Below are positions 59,081-64,000 of a stretch of DNA of 64,000 nt, in pieces. Source of the stretch: Bradyrhizobium sp. 199 (lineage in GTDB: Bacteria; Pseudomonadota; Alphaproteobacteria; Rhizobiales; Xanthobacteraceae). The notes beneath the pieces were generated by a model, which did no database searches, was not told where the DNA came from, and saw only the letters and a program-made list of their open reading frames with translations. Location of the stretch: positions 1,426,001-1,490,000 of the forward strand of contig NZ_JADPJI010000002.1 in the NCBI RefSeq assembly GCF_023073355.1. The letters are read 5' to 3'. Position numbers and translations under genes: made by a program. Every line of letters starts with the position of its first letter. Position 1 is the stretch's first letter.

Positions 59081-61291
59081 TCACCTCGCTAGTCTCCGCC
59101 GCGCGCCGGTGCGGCCGAACAGGGTTCGGAATGCACTGACGATGGCGGCGGCGAAATCGGGATCGTTGATGTTCTTAGGGATACGGATGAGCTGACGATT
59201 GCCGGTCTGCCGCACCGTTCGCTCCAAGGTGCGGAACAGCGCGGCGTCGGCGTCCGGATCCCAGAACGGTTGTCCCCGCGCGTCGAGTGCGGAGACGCCG
59301 GCCTCCGGCAGGAAGAAGCGCACGGGACCATCCATCTGGTTGAGCCGCTCGCCAATCCAGCGGCCCATCCGCTCATTCTCTTCCACGGTCGTCCGCATCA
59401 GCGTCACCTGCGGATTGTGGACGTGGAATTTGCGGCCGCGATAACGTTCGGGAATGGTGTCGGGCGCGCCGAAATTGACCATGTCGAGGGCGCCGACCGA
59501 GCCGACATAGGGGATGCGCGTGCGGATGATCGCACCGAATCGGTCCTCCGTCGCCGGAAACACGCCGCCCATGAGGAGATCGCAGATTTCGGTGGTGGTG
59601 AGGTCGATGACGCCGGCGAGCTGGCCCGACTCGACGAGTTTTTCCATGGAACGGCCGCCGACGCCGGTGGCATGGAAGACCAGACACTCGAAATCGTCAC
59701 GCAAATCGGCAGCGATCTTCTGCACCGCCGGCGTCGTCACGCCGAACATGGTGATGCCGACCGGGAGCAGCTTGCTGGCCTCGCGCGCCGTCGCGGCGCG
59801 TCCATCCAGCCGCGCCTTGACCATACCGGCGAGCGCATGGGCGCCATTGGCCATCACCGCGCGCGAGATCGAGTTCAGCCCCTGCACGTCGGTGACCGAG
59901 TGCATCATCGTGATATCGGCAGGGCCGACATAGGGTCCGACGTCACCGGACGCGACGGAGGAGATGATCAGCTTGGGGACGCCGACGGGGAGCGTGCGCA
60001 TGGCCGGGGCAACCAGCGACGCCGCGCCCGAGCCGCCGGCCGAGATCACGCCGGCGACATTGCCCTGGCGCTGCAGCCAGCTGGCGAACGCATCGGCCAT
60101 CGCGGTCACTGCGGCGCCGCGGTCGGGGCCGAACACGGCTGAGCCGCCGCGGCCGTGATTCAGCGCGATTTCCTGCGCGGAGACGTCGCAGCTGGAATGT
60201 TTGCCACTGGTCGAGACGTCGACCAGCCGCGTGCGCAGGCCGGTTTCCGCGATGATGTCCCGGATGAAGCGCAGCTCGAGGCCCTTGGTGTCGAGTGTGC
60301 CGACGACCAGCACAACGGGCGGGCTGGCGGTCTGCGCCGCCATCGGCTCGCGCTTGCGACGCGCTGTCTCGTCGAGCCGCGCCACTTGCGTCGAGAGCGT
60401 GCGCGCTGCGGCCTCGATGCGGGCGATCGGCACCGGCTGCGACCACCGCGTCGGAAGCGTCGGGTTGGAGATGTAGATGCGGATCGGCCCGTCGCGCCGT
60501 GGCGTCGGCGCAGATTTTGCCTCGGGGCCGGATGCAGGGGCCTCGATGTCAACCTCGAGCTCGGCGTGAAGCCCGACGCCGAGCAGGCGCTGCTGGAGCT
60601 CGCGGTCGGCAGCGAGCCGCGCGGAATCGATGATGCGGTTGATGCGGCCGTTGACCATGATCGCGACCTTGCGCGAGATCGCGGTGGCGACGCCGATATT
60701 CTGCTCGATCACGAGCACGGACATGTCGCCGTCCTCACCCAAGCGCAGCAGCATCTCCTCGACCTGCGTCACGATGACGGGCGCAAGGCCCTCGGTCGGC
60801 TCGTCCATGATCAAGAGCTGCGGATTGGTGAGCAGCGCGCGCGAAATCGCCAGCATCTGCTGCTCGCCGCCGGAGAGCTGGCCGCCGCCGTGATCCCTAC
60901 GCTCGGCAAGGCGCGGGAACGTGTCGTAGATGCGCTCGACCGTCCAGGCCCCGGAGCGCATCCCGCCAGCAAGCTGCAGATGCTCATCAACGCTGAGCGA
61001 GCGCCAGAGGCGGCGGCCCTGCGGCACATAGCCGACGCCGAGCCGGGCAATCTGGGCCGATGGCCGCCGCGTGACGTCCTCGCCGCGCACGCGGATCGAG
61101 CCGCCGCTCACGCCCACCAGCCCCATGATCGCCTTGCACAGCGTGGTCTTGCCCATGCCGTTGCGTCCGACGACGGAGAACACGCCGCCCTCCAGCGTGA
61201 GGTCGACCCCTTGCAGGGCGTGCGAGTGACCGTAGTAGACGTCGAGCCCGCGGACCTCGAGTGCGGCGGCAGAGCGGCGGACCTCATTCAT
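59081..61291 (-). CDS. LivF ABC ATPase fused to a Tm-1-like (UPF0261) domain
   Basis: 736 aa from ATG 61291, overlapping the livG stop by eight bases. Residues 10-240 are a LivF-type ATPase: Walker A GRNGMGKTT, signature QLSGGEQQM, Walker B LLIMDEPTEG. After a linker (about 245-325) a complete Tm-1-like/UPF0261 domain follows from about 328: VVLVVGTLDTKGLELRFIRD, STSGKHSSCDVSAQEIA, GVISAGGSGAASL, SSVASGDVGPYVGPADITM, VFHATGVGGRSME, TTEICDLLMGG. This fusion puts the second domain on the cytoplasmic face of the importer. The function of UPF0261 in bacteria is not settled. Confidence 0.93.
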   Translation of the reverse strand: MNEVRRSAAALEVRGLDVYYGHSHALQGVDLTLEGGVFSVVGRNGMGKTTLCKAIMGLVGVSGGSIRVRGEDVTRRPSAQIARLGVGYVPQGRRLWRSLSVDEHLQLAGGMRSGAWTVERIYDTFPRLAERRDHGGGQLSGGEQQMLAISRALLTNPQLLIMDEPTEGLAPVIVTQVEEMLLRLGEDGDMSVLVIEQNIGVATAISRKVAIMVNGRINRIIDSARLAADRELQQRLLGVGLHAELEVDIEAPASGPEAKSAPTPRRDGPIRIYISNPTLPTRWSQPVPIARIEAAARTLSTQVARLDETARRKREPMAAQTASPPVVLVVGTLDTKGLELRFIRDIIAETGLRTRLVDVSTSGKHSSCDVSAQEIALNHGRGGSAVFGPDRGAAVTAMADAFASWLQRQGNVAGVISAGGSGAASLVAPAMRTLPVGVPKLIISSVASGDVGPYVGPADITMMHSVTDVQGLNSISRAVMANGAHALAGMVKARLDGRAATAREASKLLPVGITMFGVTTPAVQKIAADLRDDFECLVFHATGVGGRSMEKLVESGQLAGVIDLTTTEICDLLMGGVFPATEDRFGAIIRTRIPYVGSVGALDMVNFGAPDTIPERYRGRKFHVHNPQVTLMRTTVEENERMGRWIGERLNQMDGPVRFFLPEAGVSALDARGQPFWDPDADAALFRTLERTVRQTGNRQLIRIPKNINDPDFAAAIVSAFRTLFGRTGARRRLAR

Positions 61292-62066
61292 GGCCGCCTC
61301 CGAGATATAGCTCCTGCACCTCGGGATCGGACTGGATCTCTTCCGGCACCCCCTCCTTGAAAACGCGGCCATTGTGCATCATCGTGACGCTCTCGACGAC
61401 GCGTAGCGCCACGTCCATGTCGTGCTCGATGATGATGTAGCCGATATGCGCCGGCAGCGAGGTCAGGATCTCGATCAGCTCGGCCCGTTCGGTCGGCGAC
61501 AGGCCCGCGGCCGGCTCGTCGAACAGCACGAAGCGTGGGGCCCCGGCGAGCGCAAGTGCGATCTCGAGCTGCCGCTGCTGGCCATGCGCGAGCTCGGCCA
61601 CGCGCTGGTCCTTCACGGCGGAAAGATGCACGGCCTGGACCAGATTGTCTGCCGCATGCATCAGGGCATCGTTCTGCCCCGGTCGCAGCAACGAGAAGCG
61701 CCCGCGCGAGACGCCGCGGCACGCGAGATAGACGTTGTCCTGCACGGTGAGGCCGGTGAATAGCGCCGAGATCTGATAGGTCCGGCGCAGCCCGCGGCGG
61801 ATCCGTTCGTAGGGTGGGAAGTGGGTGACGTCCTCGCCGAAGAAGCGGATGGTGCCGGAGGAGGGCGAAAAGTCCCCGGTGATGCAGTTGAACAGCGTGG
61901 TCTTGCCGGCGCCGTTGGAGCCGAGCACGGCGCGGCGTTCCCCGGGCCGTACGGTCATGGTGACGTCGGTCAGCGCGGCGAGCGCTCCGAACATCCTTGT
62001 CACGCCGCGCAGCTCCAGCGCGGCACCGGCGCCGACGGCCGAGAGGCGTTGCGCGACGCTATCCAT
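61284..62066 (-). CDS. livG: LivG-type ABC transporter ATPase
   Basis: 260 aa; ATG 62066 chosen because it overlaps the livM stop by eight bases and precedes the fold start ALELRGVTRMFG. Walker A GSNGAGKTT, Q-loop and signature ELAHGQQRQLEIAL (a GQQ variant typical of LivG), Walker B FVLFDEPAAGL, switch IIIEHDMD. Energises the branched-chain-type importer encoded with it. Confidence 0.95.
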   Translation of the reverse strand: MDSVAQRLSAVGAGAALELRGVTRMFGALAALTDVTMTVRPGERRAVLGSNGAGKTTLFNCITGDFSPSSGTIRFFGEDVTHFPPYERIRRGLRRTYQISALFTGLTVQDNVYLACRGVSRGRFSLLRPGQNDALMHAADNLVQAVHLSAVKDQRVAELAHGQQRQLEIALALAGAPRFVLFDEPAAGLSPTERAELIEILTSLPAHIGYIIIEHDMDVALRVVESVTMMHNGRVFKEGVPEEIQSDPEVQELYLGGGHE

Positions 62067-63141
62067 GACCGCGTCCTCCGCCGGGCCGATTTGCGGCTGG
62101 ACGCTGGCTCTGACGCCAGCGCTGCCACAGGCCGATGACGCCATCCGAGGACCAGAACACGATGGCGAGGAAGCCGAGCCCGATCAGCAGCCGGAAGCGG
62201 TTGCCGTCGAGGCCGACCCTGACCAGGAAGTCGAGCGCGAAGGTGCGCAGCAGCACGAAGATCAGCGCGCCGATGAAGGGACCGATCGGGCGCGTGATGC
62301 CGCCGACGACGGCGATGATCAGCACATCGATGCAGGCCCCGACGCTGACCGAGCCCGGCGAGATCTGGCGGTAGTTCCAGACCTGGAGCACACCGGCCAG
62401 AGCCGCCACGAACGAGGCGAAGGCATAGGCGGCGATGCGGTGCGCATTGACGTTGAAGCCGAGCGCTGCCATGCGGCGTGGATTGTCGCGCACGCCCTGG
62501 AGAGCAAGGCCGAAGGGTGCGCGTGAAAGATATTCGACCGCGAAATAGCAGAGTGCGGCGACTGCAAGCACGACGTAATAAAAGGGAATGTCGGCGCGCC
62601 AGTTCACGCCCCAGAAATGCGGCGTGGCCACGGTGTTGATGCCGGTATGACCGTTGAATATCGCCCAGTTCTGATTGGTGAAATAATAGAAGGCAGCCCC
62701 AATCGCGAGCGTGATCATGATGGTGTAGATGCCTTCGGTTCGCACTGCGAGCGCGCCGCCAAGCGTGCCGAACGCGGTTGCCAGCGCCAGCGCCATGGGG
62801 ACCGCGAGCCACCACGGCCAGCCCAGGCTGATATTGGCGTTGCCGCTGACGCCGAACACGGCGACCATGTAAGCCGAGAAACCGGCGATGGTGAGCTGCA
62901 TCAGGCTGACCATGCCGCCATAACCGGCAAGGAACATCAGGCTGAGCGCCATGGTGCCGAGGATCAAGGTGGAGGCAAAGATTTCGATCAGGAAGAAGCC
63001 GTTGGCGATCAGCGGCATGACCAGGAGGATGATAGCGACAACCCAGGCCGCGGGATCGTTGATCTCGGGCCACGTCCGCACCGCGCGCTGCGCCATTGTG
63101 GCGGGACGAACCGCAACGCGGGCATCTTGGGCGAGCGACAT
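62059..63141 (-). CDS. livM: LivM-type ABC transporter permease
   Basis: 360 aa, ATG 63141. Polytopic membrane protein; conserved segments LILGTMALSLMFLAGYGGMVSLMQ, FGTLGGALAVRTEGIYTIMITLA, GLALQGVRDNPRRMAALGFN and VVGGITRPIGPFIGALIF. Pairs with LivH in the HAAT importer. Start is two bases after the livH stop. Confidence 0.95.
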   Translation of the reverse strand: MSLAQDARVAVRPATMAQRAVRTWPEINDPAAWVVAIILLVMPLIANGFFLIEIFASTLILGTMALSLMFLAGYGGMVSLMQLTIAGFSAYMVAVFGVSGNANISLGWPWWLAVPMALALATAFGTLGGALAVRTEGIYTIMITLAIGAAFYYFTNQNWAIFNGHTGINTVATPHFWGVNWRADIPFYYVVLAVAALCYFAVEYLSRAPFGLALQGVRDNPRRMAALGFNVNAHRIAAYAFASFVAALAGVLQVWNYRQISPGSVSVGACIDVLIIAVVGGITRPIGPFIGALIFVLLRTFALDFLVRVGLDGNRFRLLIGLGFLAIVFWSSDGVIGLWQRWRQSQRPAANRPGGGRGHG

Positions 63142-63142
63142 G

Positions 63143-64000
63143 TCAGCGCCTCGCCAATAGGCCTTGCGGCCGGATCGCCAGCACCAGCACCATGATCAGG
63201 AAGGTCACGACGATGGCATAGGTCGGGATGTAGACCGAGCCGAGCTGTTCGGCGAGGCCGATGATCAGTGCACCGAGCGCGGCGCCGGGGATCGAGCCCA
63301 TGCCGCCCACGATCACGACCACGAGGGAGGCGAGCAGGAAGCGAATGTCCTCGCCGGGCGACAGCGACTGGAAGGTGCCGCCGACGACGCCGGCCATGCC
63401 CGCAAGTCCCGCGCCGAACGCGAACACCAGCACAAAGACGAGCTGGATCCGCACGCCTGTCGCGGCCAGGATATCGCGGTCGTCGACGCCGGCGCGAATG
63501 ATCATGCCGATGCGGGTGCGGTTGAGCGCAAGCCACATCGCCACGCCTATGATCACGGACGCTGCGAAGATCACCAGCCGCACCATGGGATATCTGAGAT
63601 AGACCGGCTCGCCCGAGGACTTGATCGCCGTGATCAGCGGCAGCTCCACGGGGCCGATCAGCCAGTTCGGCGTTTGGACCTGGTAGAAATCGCCGCCGCA
63701 GGCCCACAGCATGAGGTCCGCGAACACGATCGAAAGCCCGATCGTCACCATGGTCTGCCTGAGATCCTGTCCCTCCATCCGGCGGAACACGATCAATTGG
63801 AGCAGGACGCCGACCAGGGCGGTGAGGATGAAGGCGACGATGAAGCTGAGCACCCAGGAGCCGGTCGCCGTGCTGATGGCATAGCCGACATAGCCGCCGA
63901 ACAGATAGAGCGAGCCGTGCGCGAGGTTGACGTTGCGCATCAGCCCGAAAATCAGCGTGAAGCCGCTGGCGACGAGGAAGTAGAGCCCTCCGAGCGTGAT
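63143..64000 (-). CDS. livH: LivH-type ABC transporter permease (5' end beyond window)
   Basis: Frame open from the right edge (ITLGGLYFLVASGFTLIFGLMRNVNLAHGS) to the stop at 63143. Helical permease with IRAGVDDRDILAATGVRIQ (the ATPase-contact loop) and GGMGSIPGAALGALIIGLAEQLG. The start codon and probably the binding-protein gene lie beyond 64000. First visible gene of the array. Confidence 0.93.
   Translation of the reverse strand: MTLGGLYFLVASGFTLIFGLMRNVNLAHGSLYLFGGYVGYAISTATGSWVLSFIVAFILTALVGVLLQLIVFRRMEGQDLRQTMVTIGLSIVFADLMLWACGGDFYQVQTPNWLIGPVELPLITAIKSSGEPVYLRYPMVRLVIFAASVIIGVAMWLALNRTRIGMIIRAGVDDRDILAATGVRIQLVFVLVFAFGAGLAGMAGVVGGTFQSLSPGEDIRFLLASLVVVIVGGMGSIPGAALGALIIGLAEQLGSVYIPTYAIVVTFLIMVLVLAIRPQGLLARR

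Overview
The window is high-GC alphaproteobacterial chromosome, most like Bradyrhizobium/Rhodopseudomonas (Nitrobacteraceae). This rests on gene families, codon habit, the palindromic intergenic repeats and the density of CoA-dependent catabolic genes; it is an inference, no database was searched.

Region 1 (1-8.5 kb) is mostly ordinary: a UvrA paralogue cut by the left edge, an RTX-like secreted protein, a Tat-exported SMP-30 lactonase, then leuA. leuA follows a 39-codon leucine-rich leader ORF with two mutually exclusive stems, which looks like an attenuation control. Next come an orphan TRAP binding protein with a strong terminator, a Spy/LTXXQ protein and tRNA-Lys(CTT).

Region 2 (8.7-16.2 kb) is accessory: a decayed tyrosine integrase next to the tRNA, a PstS-like protein translationally coupled to a membrane GGDEF-EAL protein, a HxlR-type regulator divergent from a vanadium-haloperoxidase-like protein, and two broken genes.

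Region 3 (16.4-30.9 kb) is a catabolic cluster for an unidentified carboxylic or aromatic acid: ABC binding protein, feruloyl-CoA-synthase-like ligase, HxlR regulator, HCCA-isomerase-like DsbA protein, CaiB CoA transferase, GST, two divergent SDRs, two adjacent acyl-CoA dehydrogenases, thiolase, NMO/IpdC-like flavoprotein and an iron-type alcohol dehydrogenase. Four promoters here share the palindrome GTTC-N7-GAAC. A fifth copy lies 24 kb away at 44.14 kb, inside a 0.73-kb duplication that also carries the HxlR gene. The simplest reading is that HxlR is the regulator of this palindrome.

Region 4 (31-44.4 kb) holds an SDR/TetR/RND efflux set with TetR-type operators, a PAS protein, a second GGDEF-EAL protein, and a gene graveyard (TetR, GGDEF, LysR, thiolase and hydratase fragments) around the second HxlR copy.

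Region 5 (44.5 kb to the right edge) is one tightly packed minus-strand array of 19 genes, many overlapping by 1-8 nt. It runs LivH, LivM, LivG, a LivF::Tm-1-like fusion, a Tm-1-type TIM-barrel protein, a 970-aa flotillin-like protein with a hendecad coiled coil, two SRPBCC proteins, a molybdenum hydroxylase whose large subunit is split in two, MoxR and CoxE-like maturation proteins, an amidohydrolase, an MBL-fold lactonase, an SMP-30::isochorismatase-like fusion and an NADH azoreductase. I read it as an uptake-hydroxylate-hydrolyse pathway for an unknown (possibly N-heterocyclic) compound. It is the best candidate here for an undescribed system.
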